DNA of 64,000 nucleotides. Source: Acetobacter fallax. GTDB taxonomy: Bacteria; Pseudomonadota; Alphaproteobacteria; Acetobacterales; Acetobacteraceae. Under the pieces are notes generated by a model. It worked only from the letters and a program-made list of their open reading frames with translations. It did not search any database and was not told where the DNA came from. The stretch spans positions 372,001 through 436,000 of the forward strand of contig NZ_WOSX01000001.1 in assembly GCF_011516735.1 (NCBI RefSeq), given 5' to 3'. Positions 1-7,837 of the stretch are shown piece by piece; the first letter of the stretch is position 1; each line of letters starts with the position of its first letter. Both the position numbers and the translations under genes were made by a program.

Positions 1-2
1 TT

Positions 3-644
3 CGCCCTGAAGAGCCTTACACGCTGACATCCGGATGGAAGTCCCCGGTTTATATTGATTGCCGGCGCATCATCTTTTTCCCCCGGGCGCGCAGGAAGAT
101 TGTCGAACTTGGTGTCGAAAAGATCGGTCGTCATGTTGGCTATGAAAGCATCGACGCTGTCGTTGGCGGTGAGACGGCGGGCATTCCTTTTGCCGCGTGG
201 TTTGCCGACAGGATGATGACGCCGATGGCGTATGTGCGCAAAAAGCCGAAAGGTTTTGGCCGCAATGCGCAGATCGAGGGCGATGTTCCTGAAGGCATGC
301 GGACGCTTCTTGTGGAAGATCTGACGACGGATGGCGCCTCAAAGATTGGATTTGCAAAAGCGCTGCGCGATGCCGGTGCGATCGTCGATCATACCTTTGT
401 TGTGTTTTTCTATGGCGTTTTTCCGGGGGCGCACCGGACTCTGACCGATATGGGGATCAGTCTGCACTCCCTGTGCACCTGGTGGGACGTACTGGAAGCC
501 TGTGCCGAACGGCCCTACTTCTCAGAAGAAGCCGCTGCCGAGGTTCGCCGGTTTCTTGAAGATCCGTGTGGCTGGTCGGCGCGGCATGGTGGCGTTGGCA
601 GTCTTGAAGAAGCCCTCGCCCTGAAGACAGCCCGCGATTCCTGA
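3..644 (+). CDS. pyrE: Orotate phosphoribosyltransferase, 5' end cut by window
   Basis: Converts orotate plus PRPP to OMP, the fifth step of pyrimidine synthesis, in the cytoplasm. The reading frame is open from the first bases of the window, so the start lies to the left. The partial protein opens with a PYTLTSGWKSPVYIDCR stretch typical of the family, then VVGGETAGIPFAAW, and carries the PRPP-binding loop VEDLTTDGASK about two thirds of the way along. The C-terminus extends beyond the core with a Trp-rich segment (CTWWDVL). murI follows after 5 bases, so the two are probably co-transcribed. pyrB and pyrC sit at the other end of the window. The assignment is secure; only the N-terminus is missing. 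Confidence 0.95.
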   Translation, partial: RPEEPYTLTSGWKSPVYIDCRRIIFFPRARRKIVELGVEKIGRHVGYESIDAVVGGETAGIPFAAWFADRMMTPMAYVRKKPKGFGRNAQIEGDVPEGMRTLLVEDLTTDGASKIGFAKALRDAGAIVDHTFVVFFYGVFPGAHRTLTDMGISLHSLCTWWDVLEACAERPYFSEEAAAEVRRFLEDPCGWSARHGGVGSLEEALALKTARDS

Positions 645-649
645 TTTCC

Positions 650-1513
650 GTGGTGTCGGGCGGTCAGCAGACGGATATCACGAGGCCACCGCGTGTTCTG
701 GCGTTCGATTCCGGCATCGGCGGTCTTGGGATCGTCGCTGCGTTGCGGGAGGCTATGCCCGGGGCGGAGATTGATTATCTCGCGGACACGGCTGTTTATC
801 CCTATGGCGAACAGGACGACGCGTTCCTGACGGAGCGCATCGTTTCGCTAGTGCGGGATGCGGTTGCGCGGCTTCATCCGGATGCGGTGGTGGTTGCGTG
901 CAATACCGCCAGCACGCTGGCGCTCACGGCGTTGCGCGGCGCGTGTCCGGTGCCGGTTATTGGCTGTGTTCCACCGATCCGCTGGGCGGCACGCCTCAGC
1001 AGAACCCGCGTGATCGGGCTTCTGGCGACGAAGGCGACTGTCCGGCGACCTTATGTTGCGTCTTTGCAGGCGCAGTTTGCCCCCGACTGTACGCTGATCG
1101 CGCATGGCGCGCGTCATCTGGCTGACAGTGCCGAATCAGTTTTCAGAGGGGCGATGGCTGATCCGGCGCTGATCCGGCGGGAGCTTGCCGGTTTATTCGG
1201 GCATCCGGATGGTGGCAAAATCGATGCTGTGGCGTTGGGCTGCACGCATTACACGTTTCTGATGGACACTTTTCGGGAGGCTTCGCCTGCCGGTGTTGCC
1301 TGGCTTGATCCGGCGGAGGCTGTCGCGAAGCAGACCGCTGCCGTGCTTGGTGTGCATCCGGGAACCAGGAAAGGTGGGGCTGCGGGGTCCGGGCAGGCGT
1401 GGTTTACGGCTCAGCCGGACGAGCAATCCAGGCTGGAAACGGGGCTGCGGCGTTTCGGGTATGGCGGTTTCAGTCTCTGGCAGGTGCCATCCACGAGGGT
1501 CAGTGCGGGCTGA
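650..1513 (+). CDS. murI: Glutamate racemase
   Basis: Interconverts L- and D-glutamate to supply D-Glu for peptidoglycan. The 287-residue product has the signature FDSGIGGL near residue 19, the first catalytic cysteine in ACNTAST (Cys84) and the second in GCTHYTFL (Cys198). Length fits the family. The start is taken as GTG at 650, five bases after the pyrE stop; there is no obvious strong ribosome site, consistent with translational coupling to pyrE. A hairpin with a T-rich tail downstream (1631-1655) probably ends the transcript. Confidence 0.93.
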   Translation: MVSGGQQTDITRPPRVLAFDSGIGGLGIVAALREAMPGAEIDYLADTAVYPYGEQDDAFLTERIVSLVRDAVARLHPDAVVVACNTASTLALTALRGACPVPVIGCVPPIRWAARLSRTRVIGLLATKATVRRPYVASLQAQFAPDCTLIAHGARHLADSAESVFRGAMADPALIRRELAGLFGHPDGGKIDAVALGCTHYTFLMDTFREASPAGVAWLDPAEAVAKQTAAVLGVHPGTRKGGAAGSGQAWFTAQPDEQSRLETGLRRFGYGGFSLWQVPSTRVSAG

Positions 1514-1630
1514 GCAACCGTTTCAGTCGTGTTTTTGCCGGGTCCGCGGGCGCTGTCGGCGTGTCTCTGAAGCACAGGAACAAAGCGGCCATACAGGCTG
1601 CGGGCACCGGCGACCGGAAAACCCGTGCGG

Positions 1631-1655
1631 AATCCCCGGCGGGGGATTTATATTT
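1631..1655 (+). terminator. Probable rho-independent terminator of pyrE-murI
   Basis: A perfect 7-bp stem (AATCCCC at 1631-1637, GGGGATT at 1642-1648) with a four-base loop is followed by TATATTTATT. It lies between the convergent murI and polyprenyl synthase genes. The remaining bases of the 1514-1664 gap show nothing else. Confidence 0.6.
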
Positions 1656-1664
1656 ATTGCCTGT

Positions 1665-2852
1665 TTAACGGGCCCGATCGGCTGTGTAGCGGGCTACATC
1701 CATGAGCAGCTGTGTGAGCGGCGCCGTATGGATGGTCGTCTTCTTTAGCGTGTGCGTAACCTGCTCCAGCGCCTTGCAGGCGTCGTCAGCATAATCACGG
1801 GCACGGGCCATCGTGACATTGATGGCGTCCGTTTTGGCGATCAGCTGAAGCGCCCGTTCGAGATCGGCTTCTTTCTGCTCTTCGCTGTTTTCGATGGTCC
1901 GCAGCCAGAAGGCGCGCTCTTCCTCGTTTCCGGCATGGTAGGCCGCGAGGACGGGCAGCGTGACTTTTCCTTCAAAGAAATCGTCACCGACTGTTTTGCC
2001 AAGAACGGCCTGATCGGCTGAGTAGTCCAGCGCGTCATCGACGAGCTGGAAGGCCATACCGAGATTGGCGCCGTAGAGCCGCAATGCCTCACGCGTGTCG
2101 TCATCGACGCCGGCTACGACGGCACCGGTTTCACAGGCTGCGGCGAACAGGGCCGCGGTCTTGCCGTAAATGACCTGAAGATAGCGATCGACCGATGTGG
2201 AGAGATCGTTCTGCGTGGTCATCTGCATGACCTCGCCTTCCGCCAGGGTGGCCGATGCGGCCGACAGGATCGCCATCACGGGCAGCGAACCATCGGCGGT
2301 GAGAATCTGGAAGGCGCGTGCGAACAGGAAATCGCCGACCAGCACGGACGCTTTGTTGCCAAAAACCGCATTGGCGCTGGCGAGGCCGCGGCGAAGCTGA
2401 CTGTTATCGACCACATCGTCATGCAGCAGAGTCGCGGTATGGATGAATTCGACGCAGGCGGCCACGCCGATGTGGCGCATGGCTTCGCCCTGATTTTCAT
2501 AGCCGGCGAGTCGTGCCGCTGCCAGGACGAGCAGTGGTCTGAGGCGTTTTCCGCCTGCTGCCACGAGATGTGCCGCGAGCTGGGGGATCAGGGGGACATC
2601 ACTTTGCATGCGGGCTATGATTTCCCGGTTGCAGGCGAGCATGTCGTCGGCAAGATAGTCCGCAAGCGCTTTCAGCGCCGCCTCACTGTTCTGAGCGCCG
2701 GAAGCGGATTCAGTCACCGCACGATCATCAGAGTCCGCGATTCCGGATCGGACTTCTGCGTCTGGACTTGCGGTGCCTTCCGTCTCCGGCAGATTGACTG
2801 CAACGCGCAAACGATTTTCTCCCGAGGCAGGATACCCTGTTAGTGCAACCAT
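1665..2852 (-). CDS. ispB: Polyprenyl (octa/decaprenyl) diphosphate synthase
   Basis: Elongates isoprenoid chains for the ubiquinone side chain. Family marks are the GGKRLRPLL segment, the first Asp-rich motif LLHDDVVD and the second, LVDDALDYS. Chain length cannot be read from sequence. The first about 80 residues (before LKALADYLADDML) are Ala/Ser/Glu-rich and not part of the usual enzyme. The ATG at 2852 is given, but a GTG at 2717 would give a more typical length and leave promoter room; with the 2852 start only 14 bases separate this gene from the divergent methyltransferase start at 2867. Function is secure, start is not. Confidence 0.9.
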   Translation of the reverse strand: MVALTGYPASGENRLRVAVNLPETEGTASPDAEVRSGIADSDDRAVTESASGAQNSEAALKALADYLADDMLACNREIIARMQSDVPLIPQLAAHLVAAGGKRLRPLLVLAAARLAGYENQGEAMRHIGVAACVEFIHTATLLHDDVVDNSQLRRGLASANAVFGNKASVLVGDFLFARAFQILTADGSLPVMAILSAASATLAEGEVMQMTTQNDLSTSVDRYLQVIYGKTAALFAAACETGAVVAGVDDDTREALRLYGANLGMAFQLVDDALDYSADQAVLGKTVGDDFFEGKVTLPVLAAYHAGNEEERAFWLRTIENSEEQKEADLERALQLIAKTDAINVTMARARDYADDACKALEQVTHTLKKTTIHTAPLTQLLMDVARYTADRAR

Positions 2853-2866
2853 ATGAGCGGCGGTCA

Positions 2867-3748
2867 ATGGACGGTCAAGCTGCGCACCCTGCAACCCCGG
2901 CACCGGCGGTGCGTCCTGACACGACGGAAGGCACGCTTCTGGGCGGACTGGTGCGCTATCGCCAGTTCCGTTCCGGCTACCGGACGGGCCTGGAGCCTGT
3001 GCTGATGGCGGCTCTCGTCCCTGCCCGGCGGGGGGAGCGGGTTATTGAAGCGGGATGTGGCGCCGGGGCCGGGCTGCTGTGCCTCACCCGGCGTGTCTCC
3101 GGTCTTGAAGGTCTCGGGGTCGAACTGGACGGGGCGACGGTCCGTCTCGCCGAAGAAAATTTCCGGGATAATCATCACGACAATCTGACTCTCCTGAATG
3201 CTGACATTACCGACCCGTCCTTCCGGCATCGGGTGGCTGGCGCGGCGGCCTGTTACGACTGCCGGCACGGACCGCTCCCGGCTGACCGGCGATTCGATCA
3301 TGCTTTCGCCAATCCGCCCTGGCATCGCGTTAACACGACGCCTTCACCGGAGATGCGCCGTGACAAGGCGAGGCGGGCGACGCGGCCGGACACCATTCTG
3401 GCCTGGATTTCCGCGCTGGCGTCTCTTTTGCGACCCAAGGGCTCTCTGACGCTGGCCCTGCCTGCTGATCTGACGGCACCGGCGCTGGCGGCGTGCGAGG
3501 CGAGTGATATCGGGAGTGCGGAAATTGTGCCGCTCTGGCCGGAGCCGGGCCGCGAGGCGCGGATTATTCTGATTCGGGGAAGGCTGCATGGACGGGCGGG
3601 ATCACGCCTGCTTCCCGGGCTCGTTCTGCATCACTCCGGGGGGGGTTTTACGCGTGAAGCCGAGGCTGTTTTGCGTGACGGCCACGCTTTGTTTCCCGAG
3701 TCTTTTCGTGCCACGCATCGCAGGACGCGATCGCTCACGCTATTTTGA
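2867..3748 (+). CDS. tRNA1(Val)-type N6-adenine methyltransferase family protein
   Basis: A class I SAM-dependent methyltransferase of about 293 residues. Motif I is VIEAGCGAGAGLLCL, an acidic Glu follows (GVELDG), and the catalytic motif IV is ANPPWH, the NPP(Y/W) form used for exocyclic amino groups of adenine or glutamine. The N-terminal GGLVRYRQFRSGYRTGLEPVLMAA matches the TrmN6/YfiC type, which methylates A37 of tRNA1(Val). Start chosen at ATG 2867; a GTG at 2843 in frame is also possible. It is divergent from the polyprenyl synthase gene. The exact RNA substrate is inferred from family only. A 6-bp hairpin (3756-3773) lies just after the stop. Confidence 0.8.
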   Translation: MDGQAAHPATPAPAVRPDTTEGTLLGGLVRYRQFRSGYRTGLEPVLMAALVPARRGERVIEAGCGAGAGLLCLTRRVSGLEGLGVELDGATVRLAEENFRDNHHDNLTLLNADITDPSFRHRVAGAAACYDCRHGPLPADRRFDHAFANPPWHRVNTTPSPEMRRDKARRATRPDTILAWISALASLLRPKGSLTLALPADLTAPALAACEASDIGSAEIVPLWPEPGREARIILIRGRLHGRAGSRLLPGLVLHHSGGGFTREAEAVLRDGHALFPESFRATHRRTRSLTLF

Positions 3749-3947
3749 AGCCCTGTGGAGAACCGGTATTCTCCGGCGGATTACGGTCATGTGACAATTT
3801 CCTCATCCGGTTGACAGGCAGCCATGTTCGGCGCCTGCCTTTGCGTCGCGGTCTCTGATGACCATGTGTTTTGTCTTGCCTCACTCCGTGGTGTCATTCG
3901 GGCGCCCTCCGGACAGGAGGCCAGACCACGTTGATGGAAATGAACCA

Positions 3948-4499
3948 ATGACGAAGTCACCTTCTCCCAAGTTAAGCGCGGCACGCTCGGCACAGATCCA
4001 CCATTTTCTCGGGACACCCAGCGATCTGCCCAAAGAAGGCGTCGAAAACATTTCGGCCGCGTTGCGGGCGCTTCTGGCCGATGTCTTTGCGCTGTATCTC
4101 AAGACGAAGAATTTTCACTGGCACCTGAGCGGACGTCATTTCCGCGATTATCATCTGATGCTTGATGACCAGGGCGCCGAGCTTTTTGCCATGACTGATA
4201 CGGTTGCGGAGCGGGCACGGCGCATTGGCGGCACGACGCTGCATTCGATTGGCGAGATTTCAAAGCTTCAGCGCATTAAAGACAATGATGCCGAATATGT
4301 TGATGCGAACGACATGCTGGCGGAGCTCTGCGAGGACAATAAGCAGCTCGTTTCAGAGATGAGGCAGGTGCATGGTCTGACGAGTGAGGTTGGCGACTGC
4401 GCTACGACCAGTCTGCTCGAAAACTGGATCGACGAGAGTGAAAAGCGCACATGGTTCCTGTTCGAGGCCTCGCGCAACACATTCGGCGCGAACAGCTGA
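3948..4499 (+). CDS. dps: Dps family DNA-protecting ferritin-like protein
   Basis: Forms dodecamers that bind DNA and oxidise ferrous iron with peroxide. The 183-residue product carries the di-iron site motif of Dps: KTKNFHWHLSGRHFRDYHLMLD, then the partner acidic residues in DQGAELFAMTDTVAERAR. The N-terminal tail has several basic residues (KSPSPKLSAARSAQ), which could help DNA binding. ATG 3948 is chosen because the upstream in-frame stretch is unlike the family; a GGAGG at 3915-3919 is too far away, and GGAA at 3937 is closer. OxyR is encoded 3 kb downstream, and dps is a common OxyR target, but no operator was identified. Confidence 0.88.
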   Translation: MTKSPSPKLSAARSAQIHHFLGTPSDLPKEGVENISAALRALLADVFALYLKTKNFHWHLSGRHFRDYHLMLDDQGAELFAMTDTVAERARRIGGTTLHSIGEISKLQRIKDNDAEYVDANDMLAELCEDNKQLVSEMRQVHGLTSEVGDCATTSLLENWIDESEKRTWFLFEASRNTFGANS

Positions 4500-4563
4500 G
4501 CAGGGTTCGGAGCCGGATCAGTCCCGCTCTGAATCCTGACTGATGACCAAAGGGCTTTTCATG

Positions 4564-4589
4564 TGGTCAGGCTGTTATCAGTCTGACCA
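4564..4589 (+). terminator. Hairpin after dps, probable terminator
   Basis: An 11-bp stem with one G-U pair (TGGTCAGGCTG at 4564-4574, CAGTCTGACCA at 4579-4589) around a TTAT loop follows the dps stop by about 65 bases. There is no T-run, so a terminator role is only probable. Confidence 0.4.
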
Positions 4590-4692
4590 TGTTCTGCACT
4601 TCATGAACCAGGAGCCCGGTTCTTCCGTTCTCCGATGCATCCTTTTGCCTGCCTGGCCGTTCTGATCGGCACGGCGTGGAAAGGATGTATTG

Positions 4693-5190
4693 ATGATCAG
4701 ATCCCTTGCAACGGCTCTGGCAGGGCTTGGCATAGGTGCCGCGCAGATTGCCGGACGACGTTACAACCCGACCTCGGCGCATCCTGCGACACGGGAATGG
4801 TACCGGTCATTAAACAAGCCATGGTACACGCCGCCAGGACCGGTGTTCGGCATTGTCTGGAGTATTCTGGACGCTGCTCTGCTTCAGACGGGCGCGCGCA
4901 TTATCAGCGCGCCCCCATCCCGGAACCGCAACCATGCGATCCTCGCGTGGATTGCGACGGTGACCGGGACCTGGCTGTTTCCCAAAGTGATGTTTGGCTG
5001 GCGGCGTCCCGATCTTGCTTTTGGCGTGACGGTTGGGACGCTGGTGGCGGGAACCGCACTGACCGCTGCGACAACTGCAACAGACAGAAAAGCTGCGACC
5101 GGGACGCTCCCGCTCTGGGGCTGGCTTGTCTTCGCCTGCGTGCTGCAGCGTGACGTGTGGCAACGGAACAGATTTCACCATGTAACGTAA
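4693..5190 (+). CDS. TspO/MBR family membrane protein
   Basis: A small integral membrane protein of about 165 residues. The TspO hallmark is present: WYRSLNKPWYTPPGPVFGIVWSILD, followed by alternating hydrophobic helices. In other alphaproteobacteria TspO handles porphyrins and redox signals; a role here is inferred. The C-terminal half is more diverged than usual (TM4-TM5 region FGWRRPDLAFGVTVGTL), so it may be a distant member. ATG 4693 is preferred to the TTG three bases earlier; AAGGATG lies just upstream. It stands alone between dps and a small secreted protein. Confidence 0.72.
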   Translation: MIRSLATALAGLGIGAAQIAGRRYNPTSAHPATREWYRSLNKPWYTPPGPVFGIVWSILDAALLQTGARIISAPPSRNRNHAILAWIATVTGTWLFPKVMFGWRRPDLAFGVTVGTLVAGTALTAATTATDRKAATGTLPLWGWLVFACVLQRDVWQRNRFHHVT

Positions 5191-5277
5191 CGGGTCTCAT
5201 CCGAAACATATTTGGGGAACATCAGCGCTCTGCGTGCGTTGAATCTGTAACGCTCTCTATTTTATCAGGAACGTATC

Positions 5278-5610
5278 ATGCGTATTCTCAAGCTGGCCGC
5301 AATCGCCGGCATTACGGCAACTCTGGTTTCCCCGGCCTTCGCTCAGCCGACAGCTGATCCACATAGCAGTCCTGCACCGACTGCGGACAGCGCGGCAAAG
5401 CAGGTTGGTAAATCACCCAAATCTGCCACCTGGCAGGGAAAGAAAGTTCCGCCTTCCAAACGGCTCCCCAGTTCGGAACAGGTTAAGCGCGAACAGCCAG
5501 GCACCATTCCGCCAACACCAGGCGGCACCGCTACACCGGTGACAAAGCCGGACACGACCAGAACAGATATGCCGCCTATGAAGTCTCCGTCGCAGATGAC
5601 GCCGGACTGA
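5278..5610 (+). CDS. Small Pro/Thr-rich secreted protein
   Basis: A 110-residue protein with a clean Sec signal peptide (MRILKLAAIAGITATLVSPAFA, cut before QPTAD). The mature part is low complexity: Pro, Thr, Ser, Lys and Gln with no cysteine and no hydrophobic core, so it is probably disordered in the periplasm. An AGGA precedes the ATG by 8 bases. I do not recognise a family. A hairpin at 5656-5686 lies downstream. Confidence 0.7.
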   Translation: MRILKLAAIAGITATLVSPAFAQPTADPHSSPAPTADSAAKQVGKSPKSATWQGKKVPPSKRLPSSEQVKREQPGTIPPTPGGTATPVTKPDTTRTDMPPMKSPSQMTPD

Positions 5611-5655
5611 TCCGGTCGCCGCCGGAAAGTTTTCTGAGACTGACATGCTGAAGGG

Positions 5656-5690
5656 AGCCGTTCGCAGAAATATTTTGCGGGCGGCTTCGT
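5656..5690 (+). terminator. Probable terminator hairpin
   Basis: AGCCG..CGCA (5656-5666) pairs with TGCG..CGGCT (5676-5686) around an AT-rich loop, with a small internal bulge, followed by TCGTCTTTTC. It sits between two convergent genes and could end either. Confidence 0.5.
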
Positions 5691-5707
5691 CTTTTCAGGC
5701 GGGCAGG

Positions 5708-6403
5708 TCAGGTAGGCTGGCCGAACGCTTTCAGGCGAAGTTTTTCAAGACGTTTGTCGGCACCGGGAATTTTCGGATCAAGTGTCATGGCGTGCTGCCA
5801 GGCTTTCAGGGCAGCCGGACCATCTGACCGGGCGTCTTCGACGGCGGTCAGGGTCTCCCAGTTCACCGCGTCATCCGCATCGTGCAGGGTCGCTATACCG
5901 AGGTCGCTGACGGCGCCATCGGTGTCTCCGCCAGCCAGACGTGCCTGGGCACGCATGCGCCACAACACGGCAACATCCCCCTGCAGGGCAAGCGCCGCGC
6001 CAAGATCTTCGATGGCGTCACCAGGTTTGTCCTGGCTGAGTTCACGCGTTGCGCGCCTCACCAGAAGCATCGTTGCCGGACGCAGCGGTTTTGTCCGCAA
6101 CGATTCGAGTTCGGACCGCGTGTCGGCGGCTTCCGCATCACTTCGGGCTTTTGCGAGTTTCGCTACCAGCTCTTTCTCGCGCGACTGCCGCACGGTCTCA
6201 GGATGTGGCTGAGAGGTGGCGGGCGTCGGTGCGGGCGCATTATCTGTCGGTGCTGCGCTGGTTGCTGGCGCTGAGAGATGCAGAGTGACTGCGGCGACTG
6301 CCGGCAGCAGATGTTTTCTGATGGATACCGCAATTAAAAACCTGTCTGTCAGCCGCGTTATGCGGGCTGGCAGACAGGTTTTTAAAGGCGCAGATCCTGA
6401 CAA
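5708..6403 (-). CDS. TPR-like periplasmic protein, start uncertain
   Basis: The C-terminal 120 residues contain tetratricopeptide-like repeats (AIEDLGAALALQGDVAVLWRM; AVSDLGIATLHDADDAVNWE; ALKAWQHAMTLDPKIPGADK). The N-terminal part carries a hydrophobic signal-like segment (KHLLPAVAAVTLHLSAPATSA) and a charged coiled region. The extreme 5' end is a problem: the only standard upstream start is a TTG at 6403, which lies before a strong terminator hairpin (6336-6383). No ATG, GTG or TTG exists between the hairpin and the signal segment; an ATT at 6334 is the best candidate there. Domain call is fair, start is unresolved. Confidence 0.65.
   Translation of the reverse strand: MSGSAPLKTCLPARITRLTDRFLIAVSIRKHLLPAVAAVTLHLSAPATSAAPTDNAPAPTPATSQPHPETVRQSREKELVAKLAKARSDAEAADTRSELESLRTKPLRPATMLLVRRATRELSQDKPGDAIEDLGAALALQGDVAVLWRMRAQARLAGGDTDGAVSDLGIATLHDADDAVNWETLTAVEDARSDGPAALKAWQHAMTLDPKIPGADKRLEKLRLKAFGQPT
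6336..6383 (-). terminator. Strong terminator downstream of rpmJ
   Basis: A perfect 13-bp outer stem (AAAAACCTGTCTG at 6336-6348 with CAGACAGGTTTTT at 6371-6383) continues into an inner CAGCC/GGCTG stem. Both strands end in a T-run, so it may act in both directions. It lies 34 bases past the rpmJ stop. Confidence 0.85.
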
Positions 6404-6416
6404 GAACGATCCTGTC

Positions 6417-6542
6417 TCAGCCCTGACGGGCTTTCATACGAGGGTTTTTCTTGTTGATGACATAGACGCGACCGCGACGACGCACAACACGACAATCTTT
6501 GTCGCGGATTTTTGCCGATTTGAGGCTGTTTCTGATCTTCAT
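6417..6542 (-). CDS. rpmJ: 50S ribosomal protein L36
   Basis: A 41-residue basic protein read directly from the minus strand: it begins [20 protein letters not shown] and ends [12 protein letters not shown]. This is the alphaproteobacterial type of L36, which lacks the full set of zinc-binding cysteines (only one Cys is present). Start ATG at 6542, stop TGA at 6417-6419. It is monocistronic, with a strong terminator immediately downstream. Confidence 0.93.
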   Translation of the reverse strand: MKIRNSLKSAKIRDKDCRVVRRRGRVYVINKKNPRMKARQG

Positions 6543-6710
6543 AACCCGTCTCTTTATCCGTCAGCCAGCAGGCTGCTTGCATGAAAAGCTGCTGCGACAT
6601 ACGCAGCCATGCGCGGAAAGTCAATGCAAACACGGCCTTTTGCATATCGATACTCTGCGGAGAACGGGACTTTTGTGTTCCCCTTGGCAGCACGCCCGGA
6701 CAGCATCAGG

Positions 6711-7688
6711 TCAGTGACCCGGAGCCTCTGCTGCGTTCCGGCATATTCCGGCTTTCAGTAGCAGATCCGCTCCGGGAGGCGCCAGCCGTTCCAGCGCCGT
6801 TGCAAGCGCGCGGAATTCGGTCGTGCGGGGTGATCTGAGCCGCCAGCCCAGACCGATCGTGCGCCAGAGCGGGCCACCGGTGACAGGGCGGGTGACGACA
6901 CCCGTGCCGGCGAGCATATTCGAATCCACTGCCAGCCTGGGCAGCAGGCCGATACCCAGTCCCTGCCCGATCATTTGCACCAGCGTGTAAAGAGAAGAAG
7001 CGGTGTGGGTGATTTCGGGCTCGTTCCCGGCCCAGGCATGGCCCTGTCGACAGATATCGACCGTCTGATCGCGGAGACAGTGTCCGTCTTCAAGCAGCAC
7101 CATCTGCTCTTCGGTCAGTTTTTCCAGTGGAATTTTCGACAGCCTGGCCAGGGGGTGGGTCTCCGGAAGCGCGAGCACAAACGGATCGCGCCAGACGGGA
7201 ATCGTCTCAAGGCCATCGCAGTCACAGGGCATGGCCAGAAGCAGCACATCGAGCCGTCCGGTTGTCAGCTTTTCCATGAGCCGTTCGGTCATGTCTTCCA
7301 TGACGGAGAGCCTGATCTGAGGGAATCGTTCGCGCACCAGCGGGATCAGGCCAGGCAGAATAAACGGCCCGATTGTCGGGATGACGCCGAGACGCATTGG
7401 TCCGGTCATGGGTTCACGCGACGCTTCCGCGACGTGATACAGTGCTTCGAGCGCGTCCAGGGCGATCCGTGAGCGACGCACGATCTCTTCGCCCGGCGGA
7501 GTAAAGACGACGCGCTTGCCGACATTACGGTCAAGCAAGGGCGCGTCGAGCTGTCGTTCCAGCGCCAGGATGCCGGCTGACAGCGTGGACTGCGTGACGG
7601 AACAGGCCGTCGCGGCCCGCCCAAAATGTCTTAATTCAGCAAGGGCAATGAGATAACGCAGTTGCTGAGGAGACGGCAGCGCGACCAT
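6711..7688 (-). CDS. oxyR: Hydrogen peroxide-sensing LysR regulator OxyR
   Basis: An N-terminal LysR winged helix-turn-helix (LRYLIALAELRHFGRAATACSVTQSTLSAGI) is followed by an effector domain. The redox switch is conserved: DGHCLRDQ with the peroxidatic Cys at about 204 and the resolving Cys nine residues later (VDICRQ), the same spacing as E. coli OxyR. That makes it a peroxide sensor rather than a generic LysR protein. ATG 7688 is preferred over TTG 7694. The dps gene nearby is a plausible target; no katG/ahpC lies in the window. Extra cysteines occur at PCDCD in the regulatory domain. Confidence 0.9.
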   Translation of the reverse strand: MVALPSPQQLRYLIALAELRHFGRAATACSVTQSTLSAGILALERQLDAPLLDRNVGKRVVFTPPGEEIVRRSRIALDALEALYHVAEASREPMTGPMRLGVIPTIGPFILPGLIPLVRERFPQIRLSVMEDMTERLMEKLTTGRLDVLLLAMPCDCDGLETIPVWRDPFVLALPETHPLARLSKIPLEKLTEEQMVLLEDGHCLRDQTVDICRQGHAWAGNEPEITHTASSLYTLVQMIGQGLGIGLLPRLAVDSNMLAGTGVVTRPVTGGPLWRTIGLGWRLRSPRTTEFRALATALERLAPPGADLLLKAGICRNAAEAPGH

Positions 7689-7837
7689 AGACAAAATCCG
7701 CAGTTAAAAAATAATGGCTTGCAGCACCGGATGATACCAGAGGGTCTGGCTTTTGATCTGTGCGAGGCTGGCTGATGTGAGGCTGGCAGGGGCTCTGCCC
7801 CCGGCCTGGTGGTCGTGGTTCTGGTTCGTGCGTGTAT

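Noticed and set aside
7787-7812. GC hairpin between oxyR and the retropepsin gene as another dispersed repeat copy
   Set aside because: Only a short CAGGGGCTCTGCCCC stem is shared in style; none of the diagnostic core sequence is present.
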